This document shows, piece after piece, positions 8,878 to 17,844 of a stretch of DNA of 64,000 nucleotides (position 1 is its first letter; every line of letters starts with the position of its first letter). A program made the position numbers and the translations under genes. Under the pieces are notes generated by a model. The model saw nothing but the letters and a program-made list of their open reading frames with translations. It had not been told where the DNA came from and searched no databases. Source of the DNA: Pseudescherichia sp031998825 (GTDB lineage: Bacteria > Pseudomonadota > Gammaproteobacteria > Enterobacterales > Enterobacteriaceae); assembly GCF_031998825.1 (NCBI RefSeq), contig NZ_DAMACX010000020.1, positions 11,134 to 75,133 of the forward strand, read 5' to 3'.

Positions 8878-9572
8878 CGTTCAATCCCCAGCAGCGCCGA
8901 GACGGGCGCGCGGCCGCTGACCAGATCGGCGGTTGCGCCGTCCCAGGCGATGCGCCCCTCGGCTACCACCAGCGCCCGGCTGGCGATGCGCGCGGCATCC
9001 TCAATGCTGTGGGAGACCATCAGCAAAGTAATGTTTTGCCGCTGGCAAACGCGCTGCACCAGGGCCAGCATCTCCTGACGCAGAGCCGGATCGAGCGCCG
9101 AAAACGGCTCATCCAGCAGCAGGATGGGCTGCTCCCGCACCAGACAGCGCGCCAGCGCTACCCGCTGCCGCTGACCGCCGGAGAGCTGATCCGGCAGCCG
9201 GTCGAGCAGGGTCTCCAGCCCCATCTGGGCGGCAATCTCCGCCAGCTTTTGCTGCTGCCCGGCATTGAGCTTCAGGCCGGGATGCAGGCCGAGGCCAATG
9301 TTCTGCCGCACCGTCAGGTGGGTGAACAGGTTGTTCTCCTGAAACAGCATCGATACCGGACGGCGCGACGGCGGCGTAGCGGTATGTTCCCGCTCGCCAA
9401 TCATAATCGTGCCGCTCACCGGCTGAATAAAGCCTGCGATCAGGTTGAGCAACGTGCTTTTCCCCGCGCCGCTGGGTCCCAGCACGGCAATCTGCTCGCC
9501 CGCCTCGACGGCGAGGGTAAAGCGCATCGGCAGATGCTGGTAGAGCCAGGTAACATCAATCAGTTTTAGCAT
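8871..9572 (-). CDS. thiQ: Thiamin ABC transporter ATP-binding protein
   Basis: A 233-residue ABC ATPase. The Walker A GPSGAGKST is at 32-40, the ABC signature LSGGQRQRV starts at 130, and Walker B ILLLDEP is at 150-156. It powers import of thiamin and its phosphates through ThiP. The start MLKLIDVTW at 9572 is chosen by family length; it overlaps the end of thiP by 17 nt, which suggests translational coupling. It is the last gene of thiBPQ, under the TPP riboswitch at 12186-12270. Confidence 0.97.
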   Translation of the reverse strand: MLKLIDVTWLYQHLPMRFTLAVEAGEQIAVLGPSGAGKSTLLNLIAGFIQPVSGTIMIGEREHTATPPSRRPVSMLFQENNLFTHLTVRQNIGLGLHPGLKLNAGQQQKLAEIAAQMGLETLLDRLPDQLSGGQRQRVALARCLVREQPILLLDEPFSALDPALRQEMLALVQRVCQRQNITLLMVSHSIEDAARIASRALVVAEGRIAWDGATADLVSGRAPVSALLGIERQ

Positions 9573-11166
9573 GGCGGCCCGGAAGTTTTTCAATAACGGT
9601 AAAGAGGGCAAAGCAGAGCGCCAGCAGGATCAGCGCCGTCACCGCGCCGTCCTGGCTGCGGTAGGCGCCAATCTGCTGGTAGAGATAGAAGGGTAGCGTG
9701 CGGAACTCTTCGTTACCAAACAGCGCCACTACCCCGAAGTCGCCGATTGAGAGCACGCAGGCGAAGGCCAGCGCCTGGGCCAGCGGCCGCCGCAACGCAC
9801 GCAGCTCCACCCCCCGCAGACGTGAAAAGCCGCGCATGCCCAACGACTCGCACAGCAGGCTGTAGCGGGCGGTAATGTCCCGCATCGGGTTATCAAGCAC
9901 CTTCTGGGCGTAGGGAATGGCCATCAGGGCGTTGGTAAAGATCACAATCCCATCCGCCGAGGTGGGCAGGCCGACAGAGTTGTTGAGCAGCAGAAAGAAG
10001 CCGGTTGCCAGCACGATGCCGGGCATGGCGAGGATCAGCATCCCGCTCAGCTCCAGCGCCTGGCCCCGGCGCGGCTGTCCGCGCGCCCGCAGCTCGCGGC
10101 TGCTCCAGAGCAGCATCATGGTGAGGATCACACAGAGCAGCCCGGCCAGCATGGCAATGCGCAGGGAGGTCCACACCGCCTGCCACAGCACCGGCTGGGC
10201 CAGCACCGCAGGCAGGTTACGATTAACGCCCTCGACGATCACCGCCAGCAGAGGCGGGAGCAGGAGCAGCAGCGCCAGGCCCATCAGCAGGCCGTCGCTT
10301 AGCCGGGCCCACCGGCTGTCTTCGGGATCGCGCCAGCCCTGGATTTGGCTGCTGCCTACCGGAATAGCCTTGCTCAGGCGCTGGCTAAGCAGCACCAGCC
10401 CCAGGCAGCAGATCATCTGTAATAGCCCCAGCAGCGCGGCGCGGCCGGGATCGTAGTCGAAGCTCAGGGCCTGATAGATCGCCAGTTCGATGGTGGTAGC
10501 TTTAGGGCCGCCGCCCAGCGACAGCACGGTGGCGAAACTGGCGAAGCAGAGCATAAAGATCAGCGCTGCCACCGGTGGGATCTGTCGCCGCAGCCACGGC
10601 CACTCGACGAAGCGGAAGAGGGCGAAACCGCGCATCCCCAACTGGGCGGCAAGCTGCCGCTGCTCGCCGGGGATCTGCTCCAGGGCCTGGAGCAGCAGGC
10701 GGGTCGCCATCGGCAGGTTAAAAAAGATGTGCGCCAGCAGGATGCCGCTCAGCCCGTAGGGCGAAAATCCCCACGGCAGGCCGAGGGCATCGCACAGCGA
10801 CGCCAGCCAGCCCTGACGCCCGTAGACGGTAAGGATACCAAAGACCGCCACCAGCACCGGCAGGATCAGCGTCATCGCGCAGAGGCGGAGCAGCATCAGC
10901 CGTCCGGGAAAGCGGCGGCGATAGAGGGCGCGGGCCAGGAAGATAGCGGGCACTACCGAGAGCAGGGCGGAGAGAAATGCCTGGCCAAAGGAGAAGGCCA
11001 CCACGTGACGCAGGTAGCTGTCGTGCCACAGCGCCGAGACGTCGGTGGTCGGCGCGTTGAGCCAGAGGGCAAGAAACGCCGCCAGCGCGACCGCCACCAG
11101 CAGGGTGGCAGCGGCAGCGCCGGGCAGCAGCCAGCCGGGAATTAGCGGCTGGTCGCGCGAAGCCAC
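9556..11166 (-). CDS. thiP: Thiamin ABC transporter permease
   Basis: A 536-residue double-length permease with about 12 membrane helices and two binding-protein-dependent transport modules, including the EAA-like LGMRGFALFRFVEWPWLRRQ and LGMRGFSRLRGVELRALRRP. The likely start is GTG at 11166 (ASRDQPLIPGWL), which gives the E. coli length. An ATG four codons upstream is possible. It overlaps thiB by 25 nt and thiQ by 17 nt. Confidence 0.96.
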   Translation of the reverse strand: MASRDQPLIPGWLLPGAAAATLLVAVALAAFLALWLNAPTTDVSALWHDSYLRHVVAFSFGQAFLSALLSVVPAIFLARALYRRRFPGRLMLLRLCAMTLILPVLVAVFGILTVYGRQGWLASLCDALGLPWGFSPYGLSGILLAHIFFNLPMATRLLLQALEQIPGEQRQLAAQLGMRGFALFRFVEWPWLRRQIPPVAALIFMLCFASFATVLSLGGGPKATTIELAIYQALSFDYDPGRAALLGLLQMICCLGLVLLSQRLSKAIPVGSSQIQGWRDPEDSRWARLSDGLLMGLALLLLLPPLLAVIVEGVNRNLPAVLAQPVLWQAVWTSLRIAMLAGLLCVILTMMLLWSSRELRARGQPRRGQALELSGMLILAMPGIVLATGFFLLLNNSVGLPTSADGIVIFTNALMAIPYAQKVLDNPMRDITARYSLLCESLGMRGFSRLRGVELRALRRPLAQALAFACVLSIGDFGVVALFGNEEFRTLPFYLYQQIGAYRSQDGAVTALILLALCFALFTVIEKLPGRHAKTD

Positions 11167-12140
11167 GTATTGATCCACTCAGCGCGTTGGGAGAAGACCT
11201 GCTGCGGGGTGAACTCCAGGGTGGTCTTCGGCTTCGTCAGCGAGTCAAAGCCAGCGGGCAGCGTCACGTTGCTTACCGGGTACATCCAGTTGCCGGTCGG
11301 GATGGCGTTCTGGAACGCCGGGCTGACCATAAACGTGAGGAACTTTTCCGCCAGCTCAGGCTGCTTGCTGGCTGCGGTGCGGGCAGCCACCTCTACCTGT
11401 AGATAGTGGCCTTCGCTGAAGTCTGCCGCCGCGTAGTTATCCTTTTTCTCTTCGATCAGGTGATAGGCCGGAGAGGTGGTGTAGCTCAGGACCAGATCGC
11501 TCTCGCCCTTCAGGAACAGGCCATAGGCTTCGCTCCAGCCTTTGGTGACGGTGACGGTTTTCGCCGCCAGCTTCTGCCACGCCTCAGGCGTTTTATCCCC
11601 GTAGACTTTTTGCATCCACAGCAGCAGGCCCAGCCCTGGGGTACTGGTGCGCGGATCCTGATAGATCACCCGCCACTTCTGGTCGCTCTCCACCAGCTCC
11701 TTGAGGCTCTTCGGTGGGTTTTTCAGCTTGTTTTTGTCATAGACAAAGGCAAAGTAGCCGTAGTCGAAGGGGACAAAGGTATCGTTTTTCCAGCCGCCGG
11801 GGACGTTAACGGCATCGGCCGCCACGCCGCTTTTGGCAAACAGCCCGGTCTGGCTGGCTGCCTCCAGCAGGTTATTGTCGAGGCCCAGCACCACGTCGGC
11901 CTTGCTGTTTTTGCCCTCCATGCGCAGACGGTTGAGCAGCGAGACGCCATCCTCCAGCGCCACCATCTTCAGCTCGCAGTTGCAGTCGGCCTCAAAGGCT
12001 TTTTTTATTGCGGGTCCTGGCCCCCAGTCGGCGGCGAAAGAGTCGTAGGTATAGACGGTGAGAACGGGTTTATCAGCAGCCGGGGCGGCAAAAACGGGGG
12101 AGGCCACAAGCAGCAGCAGCGGCAGACATTTTTTTAACAC
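11142..12140 (-). CDS. thiB: Thiamin-binding periplasmic protein (TbpA/ThiB)
   Basis: A 332-residue periplasmic solute-binding protein for thiamin, thiamin monophosphate and pyrophosphate. The start is GTG at 12140 (LKKCLPLLLLVASPVFA), preceded by an AGGTG ribosome site. It is followed by a classical signal peptide cut near VFA/APA. The mature start PVLTVYTYDSFAADWGPGP is characteristic. It is the first gene of thiBPQ, just downstream of the TPP riboswitch. Confidence 0.97.
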   Translation of the reverse strand: MLKKCLPLLLLVASPVFAAPAADKPVLTVYTYDSFAADWGPGPAIKKAFEADCNCELKMVALEDGVSLLNRLRMEGKNSKADVVLGLDNNLLEAASQTGLFAKSGVAADAVNVPGGWKNDTFVPFDYGYFAFVYDKNKLKNPPKSLKELVESDQKWRVIYQDPRTSTPGLGLLLWMQKVYGDKTPEAWQKLAAKTVTVTKGWSEAYGLFLKGESDLVLSYTTSPAYHLIEEKKDNYAAADFSEGHYLQVEVAARTAASKQPELAEKFLTFMVSPAFQNAIPTGNWMYPVSNVTLPAGFDSLTKPKTTLEFTPQQVFSQRAEWINTWLRATSR

Positions 12141-12185
12141 TTTGCACCTCAATAGAAAGAGAGTGGCAAAGGATTTTGAGCAGTA

Positions 12186-12270
12186 GCCTCAAATCCCTTC
12201 GCCGGCGTTATCCGGATCAGGTTCGACGGGTATTTTCTCAGCACACGCATTGCGCAGCACCCCGTTGAGC
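12186..12270 (-). ncRNA. TPP riboswitch (THI element) upstream of thiBPQ
   Basis: The minus strand holds the conserved thi-box parts in order: GGGGTGC (12257-12263), CTGAGA (12236-12241), then ACCCGTCGAACCTGATCCGG and the GCCGGCGAAGGGAT segment. CTCAA and TTGAG can close the outer P1 helix. The aptamer lies about 45 nt before the thiB start. Binding of TPP should switch off thiBPQ, as known for this riboswitch class. Confidence 0.95.
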
Positions 12271-12314
12271 ACGGCCTCATTGTAGTGATTATGTCAGCAA
12301 TCCGAAAGCATACT

Positions 12315-13970
12315 TTATGGGTCCGGCGGCGCAAACCAGGCCGATTTAAAATCAAACCAGCCGAGGGTGTTCATCCGCAGGCCGCGCATGCTGCGCTGCC
12401 CCTGGATCATCAGCCAGTGGTGGATCAGCGGCACGATCGCCTTGCCCGCCAGCAGCTGCTGACACCAGGCGGCTAAATTCATCTCGCCCGCTCGCCACTG
12501 GGTGGCATCCGCCTGCCAGTCACGGGGAATGCATTTCTGCAATAGCGGCACTTCATAGAGATGGGTAAAGAGAGAGAAATCCAGCGGCAGAGTAAAGTTG
12601 GCGCTGTTGAGCCAGATATCGCTCACCGCGTCGCCCCTGTGCCACTCATCGTAGTCGACCTCCTGAATGTTCAGGGTGACCTGATGCGCCGCCAGCAGGG
12701 CGCTCATGGTCTGGGCCAGCACCCGGTGCTCAATATGATCCCGGTAGTAGGTCAACGTCAGCGACTCCAGTCCGGCAGGCTTTTCGCTGCCACCCGGACG
12801 GGTATGGTGCCAGCGCGGCAGCAGGCCGTAGGCCGGGAACCAGTAGCGCTGGTGATGCTCCTCGGCGTGATACAGCAGGCTCGCCGGGGAGAGGATCTGG
12901 CTCACCCACTCCCGCACCTGCTGGCTGGCCCCGCGATGGGTGCGAGCATCAAACAGCAGGTAGTAGCACCCCTCCTCGAGGCGGCTCTCTACCGCTTTCT
13001 CCTCCCCGCCAGGCCCCTCCAGCGTCAGGCCCGCGCTGAGATCGTCATTGACGTCGGGCAGCACCCAGACGTTCACCTCGTCGATCAACGCCCGGAAACC
13101 GAAGTAATCATCAAAGGCGTGGATCTTCAGCTGGTTGCTGTTGTTAAGCGTGACCGCATACGGCCCAGTGCCCACCGGCAGGCTGGCAAAGTTCTCCATC
13201 GTCGGCCACTCCTGGGGCAGGATCATCGACTGCACGTGGCCCAGCAGCCACGGTAGCCAGCTGTCAGGCTGGGAGAGGTGAATATCCAGCGTCCAGGGCG
13301 TCGGGGAGACGATCTCTGTGATGTGCGAGTAGAGCGGCAGGGCGTTAACCCGCTGCAGGGAGGTGATGACGTCGCTCATCTCCAGCTCGCGGCCGTGGTG
13401 AAAATGAATGCCGGGGCGCAGATAAAAACGCCAATGCAGGGGAGAGAGGCACTTCCAGTGGTGAGCGATATCCGGCTCCAGTTCCCCATTTTCCTCATTT
13501 ATCCGCGTCAGTGCGCTAAAGATCTGGCGGGCAATGTGGGTTTCCGAGCGGCGCAGCGCCGTGCCGGGCAGCAGGTTGCGCAGCGGCCGATAGTAGAGCA
13601 CGCGCAGAATATGCCGACCCTGACGAAAGCTTCTGCCAAGGTGCGAAACCAGCATCTGCCGGACGGCGCTTTTATCACCCACCAACTGCACCAGCTGATC
13701 GATGCGATCCTGATCCAGCAGATCCTCCGCCCGCTGCTGCTGGAGGGCGAGGCCGGTATAGAGAAAAGAGAGGCGCGAGCGTTTGCCGCGGCCGGCCTCC
13801 GCCTCCCACGTCAGCCAGCCGCGCTGCTGCATGGCATTGAGCAGGGTACGCATATGGCGGCGGGAACAGCTTAGCTGCTCCGCCAGCTCGCTGAGCGTTG
13901 TCTCCCGGGATGCGCCGTTACAGCACTGCCACAGGCGGATAAACTGTTGTTGCAGACGACCAGAGGACAT
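12315..13970 (-). CDS. sgrR: SgrR, activator of the sgrS sRNA
   Basis: A 551-residue regulator, the same length as E. coli SgrR. It has an N-terminal winged-helix domain (about 1-115, with TTLSELAEQLSCSRRHMRTL) and a C-terminal domain related to periplasmic solute-binding proteins. It senses sugar-phosphate stress and activates sgrS, which is divergent from it. The start at 13970 lies 67 nt from the sgrS 5' end, as expected for a shared control region. Confidence 0.97.
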   Translation of the reverse strand: MSSGRLQQQFIRLWQCCNGASRETTLSELAEQLSCSRRHMRTLLNAMQQRGWLTWEAEAGRGKRSRLSFLYTGLALQQQRAEDLLDQDRIDQLVQLVGDKSAVRQMLVSHLGRSFRQGRHILRVLYYRPLRNLLPGTALRRSETHIARQIFSALTRINEENGELEPDIAHHWKCLSPLHWRFYLRPGIHFHHGRELEMSDVITSLQRVNALPLYSHITEIVSPTPWTLDIHLSQPDSWLPWLLGHVQSMILPQEWPTMENFASLPVGTGPYAVTLNNSNQLKIHAFDDYFGFRALIDEVNVWVLPDVNDDLSAGLTLEGPGGEEKAVESRLEEGCYYLLFDARTHRGASQQVREWVSQILSPASLLYHAEEHHQRYWFPAYGLLPRWHHTRPGGSEKPAGLESLTLTYYRDHIEHRVLAQTMSALLAAHQVTLNIQEVDYDEWHRGDAVSDIWLNSANFTLPLDFSLFTHLYEVPLLQKCIPRDWQADATQWRAGEMNLAAWCQQLLAGKAIVPLIHHWLMIQGQRSMRGLRMNTLGWFDFKSAWFAPPDP

Positions 13971-14037
13971 AAAAGGGGAACTCCCGGCGAAAACTCAGCA
14001 ATTTATTTTTCCCTATATTAAGCCAATAATCCTTACA

Positions 14038-14127
14038 GATGAAAGCGGTGCCCAACTGCTTTCATCTGTGTGACTGAGTATTGGTGCTTATCGCCACGCC
14101 AGCAGCTATGATTCTGCTGGCTTTTTT
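14038..14127 (+). ncRNA. sgrS: Short SgrS small RNA, without SgrT
   Basis: The 3' half holds the conserved ptsG-pairing segment TGTGACTGAGTATTGGTG (14067-14085 region), then a terminator (GCCAGCAG / CTGCTGGC and a T run ending at 14127). The 5' end GATGAAAGC at 14038 pairs perfectly with GCTTTCATC, closing a 9-bp hairpin. An AATAAT -10-like box lies 7 nt upstream. The RNA is about 90 nt against 227 in E. coli, and there is no room for the 43-residue SgrT reading frame. The pairing function against ptsG mRNA with Hfq looks intact. Confidence 0.88.
14098..14127 (+). terminator. SgrS intrinsic terminator
   Basis: An 8-bp stem GCCAGCAG/CTGCTGGC with an 8-nt loop is followed by six T. This polyU tail is also the expected Hfq-binding end of SgrS. 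Confidence 0.9.
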
Positions 14128-14154
14128 ATTTTCTCACACCCTAAAAGGATGCTT

Positions 14155-15333
14155 ATGCTCTGGCTGATGACAATGGGAAGGCGGCTAAACGGGGTCTACG
14201 CCGCGTTTATGATCGTTGCATTTATGATGGGCATTGCCGGGGCGTTGCAGGCACCCACGCTCAGCCTCTTTCTTAGCCGCGAGGTTGGCGCCGAGCCGTT
14301 CTGGGTCGGGCTGTTCTACACCGTCAACGCTATCGCCGGGATCCTTGTCAGCCTGTGGCTGGCGAAACGATCCGACAGCCAGGGCGATCGCCGCAGGCTG
14401 ATCATGTTCTGCTGTGTGATGGCGGTGGGCAATGCGCTGCTGTTCGCCTTTAACCGTCACTACCTGACGCTGATCACCTGCGGTGTGCTGCTCGCCTCGC
14501 TGGCCAATACCGCCATGCCGCAGCTCTTTGCCCTCGCCCGGGAGTATGCCGACAGCTCGGCCCGCGAGGTGGTGATGTTCAGCTCCGTAATGCGCGCCCA
14601 GCTCTCGCTGGCGTGGGTGATCGGCCCGCCGCTGGCCTTTATGCTGGCGCTAAACTACGGCTTTACCGCCATGTTCTCTATCGCCGCCGGGATCTTTATC
14701 ATCAGCTTCGCGCTGATTGCGCTGATCCTGCCCTCGGTGGCGCGAGTAGAGCAGCCTGCGGACGTGGCGGTGACGCAGATTAGCGGCTGGCGCGATGGCA
14801 ACGTGCGCAAGCTGTTTATCGCCTCCACGCTGATGTGGACCTGCAATACCATGTACATCATTGATATGCCGCTGTGGATCAGTGGAGATCTCGGCCTGCC
14901 CGACCGGCTGGCGGGGATCCTGATGGGCACTGCCGCCGGGCTGGAGATCCCGGCAATGATCCTTGCTGGCTACTACGTCAAACGCATCGGCAAGCGGCGG
15001 ATGATGACTCTGGCGGTCGCGGCGGGGGTGCTGTTCTATATTGGCCTGCTCTTCTTCCATAGCGAACAGGCGCTGCTGCTCTTACAGCTCTTTAACGCGG
15101 TGTTTATCGGGATAGTTGCCGGGATCGGCATGCTCTGGTTTCAGGATCTGATGCCTGGACGGGCGGGATCGGCTACCACGCTGTTTACCAACAGTATCTC
15201 TACCGGGGTGATTCTGGCGGGGGTGATTCAGGGGGCGCTGGCGCAAAGCTATGGCCACGGGGCGGTCTACTGGGTTATTGCGGGGATTTCACTGCTGACG
15301 CTGGGGCTGACAGTGCGGGTGAGGGATGTGTAA
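14155..15333 (+). CDS. setA: Sugar efflux transporter SetA
   Basis: A 392-residue major facilitator protein with about 12 helices, exporting sugars such as lactose and glucose analogues. It acts with SgrS in glucose-phosphate stress. The start MLWLMTMGRRLNG at 14155 is preferred over an ATG at 14149 because AAGGA lies 6 nt before it and length then equals E. coli. DSQGDRRR and ANTAMPQLFALAREYAD are typical segments. It is 27 nt downstream of SgrS, so partial co-transcription is possible. Confidence 0.97.
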   Translation: MLWLMTMGRRLNGVYAAFMIVAFMMGIAGALQAPTLSLFLSREVGAEPFWVGLFYTVNAIAGILVSLWLAKRSDSQGDRRRLIMFCCVMAVGNALLFAFNRHYLTLITCGVLLASLANTAMPQLFALAREYADSSAREVVMFSSVMRAQLSLAWVIGPPLAFMLALNYGFTAMFSIAAGIFIISFALIALILPSVARVEQPADVAVTQISGWRDGNVRKLFIASTLMWTCNTMYIIDMPLWISGDLGLPDRLAGILMGTAAGLEIPAMILAGYYVKRIGKRRMMTLAVAAGVLFYIGLLFFHSEQALLLLQLFNAVFIGIVAGIGMLWFQDLMPGRAGSATTLFTNSISTGVILAGVIQGALAQSYGHGAVYWVIAGISLLTLGLTVRVRDV

Positions 15334-15344
15334 TTGACAACAAA

Positions 15345-15396
15345 ACGCCCGGTGGCGCTACGCTTATCCGGCCTACGAAATGGCAGGCCGGATAAT
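15345..15396. repeat. REP/BIME element downstream of setA
   Basis: The sequence GCCCGGTGGCGCTACGCTTATCCGGC, then an inverted copy part AGGCCGGATAA, has the core of enterobacterial REP elements. It separates the convergent setA and the small YhcN-like gene. No function beyond mRNA 3' end protection is suggested. Confidence 0.75.
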
Positions 15397-15408
15397 AAAC
15401 TAAACGAC

Positions 15409-15621
15409 TTATTTATACAGCTCAGCCGTCATATGCACGTTGTTGTTGACGTTAGCTTCGGTGATTTTATAGGAAGAAGCACCGGCCTGCTGTGCCTGAG
15501 CGGCAATTTTCGCTTCGGCATCATCAATGGTGGTCCCGCTGGCAGTAACGCTCTGGGCAAACGCACCAAATGAGAGGGTAGAGAGGGCAACGGCGGCAAC
15601 AAGAGTTTTAATCGATTTCAT
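15409..15621 (-). CDS. Small secreted YhcN/McbA-type (DUF1471) protein
   Basis: A 70-residue protein with a signal peptide (MKSIKTLVAAVALSTLSFGAFA, cut about after residue 22). The mature domain of about 48 residues is of the YdgH/BhsA/McbA-like type (ASSYKITEANVNNNVHMTAELYK). Family members are periplasmic stress or biofilm proteins of mostly unknown mechanism. I do not recall it between setA and leuD in E. coli. A REP element lies on its 3' side. Confidence 0.85.
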   Translation of the reverse strand: MKSIKTLVAAVALSTLSFGAFAQSVTASGTTIDDAEAKIAAQAQQAGASSYKITEANVNNNVHMTAELYK

Positions 15622-15769
15622 GATGGTATTCCTTAAGCTTGATTTTTGTCTGGGGTCGTTAATTAGTTAACGATCGATAGATAAATGATAGGCGCGATCG
15701 GCTATGCACGTCAACACTATTTTATAATGACCATTAACTAATTTAATAATGCTAAGGAATTCAAGGCAT

Positions 15770-15798
15770 AAAAAAACGGCGAGGATCGCTCCCCGCCG
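15770..15798 (-). terminator. leu operon terminator
   Basis: On the minus strand CGGCGGGGAGCGATCCTCGCCG folds into a GC-rich hairpin followed by a T run. It lies 28 nt after the leuD stop codon. Confidence 0.85.
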
Positions 15799-15825
15799 CT
15801 TATGGTCGGTAAAACCGCGAGCAAA

Positions 15826-16431
15826 TTAGTTCATAAAAGCAGGCTGACGTTGTTCATAGGCGGAAATCGCCTCTTCGTGTTGCAGCGTCAGGCCGATACT
15901 GTCCAGACCGTTTAACATGCAGTGACGACGGAACGCGTCGATATTGAAGCTGTAGGATTTCTCCCCGGCGATGACCTTCTGCGCCTCCAGATCCACTACA
16001 AAAGTGATGCCGGGATTGCTCTGCACCAGGTTAAACAGCTCATCCACCTCGCTATCGCTCAGCGTGACCGGCAGCAGCTGGTTGTTAAAGCTGTTGCCGT
16101 AGAAGATATCGGCAAAGCTCGGGGCGATCACCACCTTAAAGCCGTAGTCGGTCAGGGCCCAGGGCGCATGCTCACGCGACGATCCGCAGCCAAAGTTCTC
16201 CCGCGCCAGCAGGATTGAGGCACCTTTATACTGCGGAAAGTTCAGCACGAACTCCGGATTGGGCTGCTCGCCCTTGTCGTCCAGAAAACGCCAGTCGTTA
16301 AACAGATGTGCCCCGAAGCCGGTACGCGTGACCTTCTGTAAAAACTGCTTCGGAATGATTGCATCGGTATCAACGTTGGCGGCGTCCAGAGGGACCACCA
16401 GGCCGGTATGCTGGGTAAATTTCTCTGCCAT
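15826..16431 (-). CDS. leuD: 3-isopropylmalate dehydratase small subunit
   Basis: A 201-residue small subunit of isopropylmalate isomerase, which with LeuC converts 2- to 3-isopropylmalate. The start MAEKFTQHTGLVVPLDAANV at 16431 follows leuC by 10 nt and gives the E. coli length. A longer frame reaches 16581 but would run far into leuC. The swivel-domain loop FGCGSSREHAPWAL is present. It is the last gene of leuABCD. Confidence 0.98.
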   Translation of the reverse strand: MAEKFTQHTGLVVPLDAANVDTDAIIPKQFLQKVTRTGFGAHLFNDWRFLDDKGEQPNPEFVLNFPQYKGASILLARENFGCGSSREHAPWALTDYGFKVVIAPSFADIFYGNSFNNQLLPVTLSDSEVDELFNLVQSNPGITFVVDLEAQKVIAGEKSYSFNIDAFRRHCMLNGLDSIGLTLQHEEAISAYEQRQPAFMN

Positions 16432-16441
16432 GGTGGTCTCC

Positions 16442-17842
16442 TTATTTAATAGTGCGGATATCAGCGAAGTGGCCGGTAACGGCGGCGGCAGCAGCCATGG
16501 CCGGGCTGACCAGGTGGGTACGTCCCCCGCGTCCCTGGCGACCCTCAAAGTTACGGTTGCTGGTAGAGGCGCAGCGCTCACCTGGGTTCAGGCGATCGTT
16601 GTTCATTGCCAGGCACATGGAGCAGCCTGGCAGACGCCACTCAAAGCCCGCCTCGATAAAGATCTTATCCAGACCTTCCGCTTCTGCCTGCGCCTTCACC
16701 GGGCCAGAGCCGGGTACCACCAGCGCCTGAACGCCTGGCGCAACCTTACGCCCTTTAGCCACTTCTGCCGCCGCGCGCAGATCTTCAATGCGCGAGTTGG
16801 TACAGGAGCCGATAAACACCTTGTCGATGTTCACCTCGGTCAGCGGAATGCCCGGCTTCAGGCCCATATAGGCCAGCGCCTTCTCCGCGCTGGCGCGCTC
16901 AACCGGATCGGCAAACGACGCCGGATCGGGAATGTTTTCACCTACGGCGATCACCTGGCCTGGGTTAGTTCCCCAGGTGATCTGCGGGGCGATCTCTGCC
17001 GCCTGCAATGTGACGACGGTATCAAAGGTCGCGCCTTCGTCAGACTTCAGCGTCTTCCAGTAAGCCACTGCGTCATCGAAATCTTTGCCTTTCGGCGCGT
17101 GCAGACGGCCTTTGACGTAGTTAAAGGTGGTTTCGTCAGGGGCGACGATACCGGCTTTCGCGCCCATCTCAATGGCCATGTTGCACAGGGTCATCCGACC
17201 CTCCATGCTCAGGGCCTGAATGGCTTCGCCGCAAAACTCGACGACGTGGCCGGTACCGCCCGCGCTGCCGGTTTTACCAATGATCGCCAGTACGATATCT
17301 TTTGCGGTGATGCCCGGTGCAGCGTGGCCCTGCACCTCAATTTTCATGGTCTTGGCACGGCCCTGCTTCAGGGTCTGGGTTGCCAGCACATGCTCTACTT
17401 CTGAGGTGCCGATGCCGAACGCCAATGCGCCAAATGCGCCGTGGGTGGCGGTGTGGGAGTCGCCGCAGACGATGGTCATTCCCGGCAGGGTGATGCCCTG
17501 CTCCGGCCCCATCACGTGGACGATGCCCTGATAGGGGTGATTCAGATCGTACAGCTCTACGCCAAACTCGTTGCAGTTCTTAATCAGCTCCTGCATCTGA
17601 ATGCGCGCCATCTCGCCCGAGGCGTTGATATCTTTCGTCTGGGTAGAGACGTTATGATCCATGGTGGCGAAGGTCTTACCCGGCTGACGTACCGGGCGAT
17701 GGTGCGCGCGCAGGCCATCAAACGCCTGCGGGGAGGTCACCTCATGCACCAGGTGACGATCGATATAGAGCAGCGGGGTTTCGTTTGGCGCTTCATAGAC
17801 CACGTGGGCATCAAACAACTTTTCATACAAACTCTTGGCCAT
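16442..17842 (-). CDS. leuC: 3-isopropylmalate dehydratase large subunit
   Basis: A 466-residue aconitase-family protein carrying the [4Fe-4S] cluster. The cluster cysteines are in FIGSCTNSRIEDLR and PGCSMCLAMN near the C-terminus. VCGDSHTATHGAFGALAFGI is a family signature. It works with LeuD in the leucine pathway and follows leuB by 2 nt. Confidence 0.99.
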   Translation of the reverse strand: MAKSLYEKLFDAHVVYEAPNETPLLYIDRHLVHEVTSPQAFDGLRAHHRPVRQPGKTFATMDHNVSTQTKDINASGEMARIQMQELIKNCNEFGVELYDLNHPYQGIVHVMGPEQGITLPGMTIVCGDSHTATHGAFGALAFGIGTSEVEHVLATQTLKQGRAKTMKIEVQGHAAPGITAKDIVLAIIGKTGSAGGTGHVVEFCGEAIQALSMEGRMTLCNMAIEMGAKAGIVAPDETTFNYVKGRLHAPKGKDFDDAVAYWKTLKSDEGATFDTVVTLQAAEIAPQITWGTNPGQVIAVGENIPDPASFADPVERASAEKALAYMGLKPGIPLTEVNIDKVFIGSCTNSRIEDLRAAAEVAKGRKVAPGVQALVVPGSGPVKAQAEAEGLDKIFIEAGFEWRLPGCSMCLAMNNDRLNPGERCASTSNRNFEGRQGRGGRTHLVSPAMAAAAAVTGHFADIRTIK

Positions 17843-17844
17843 GA

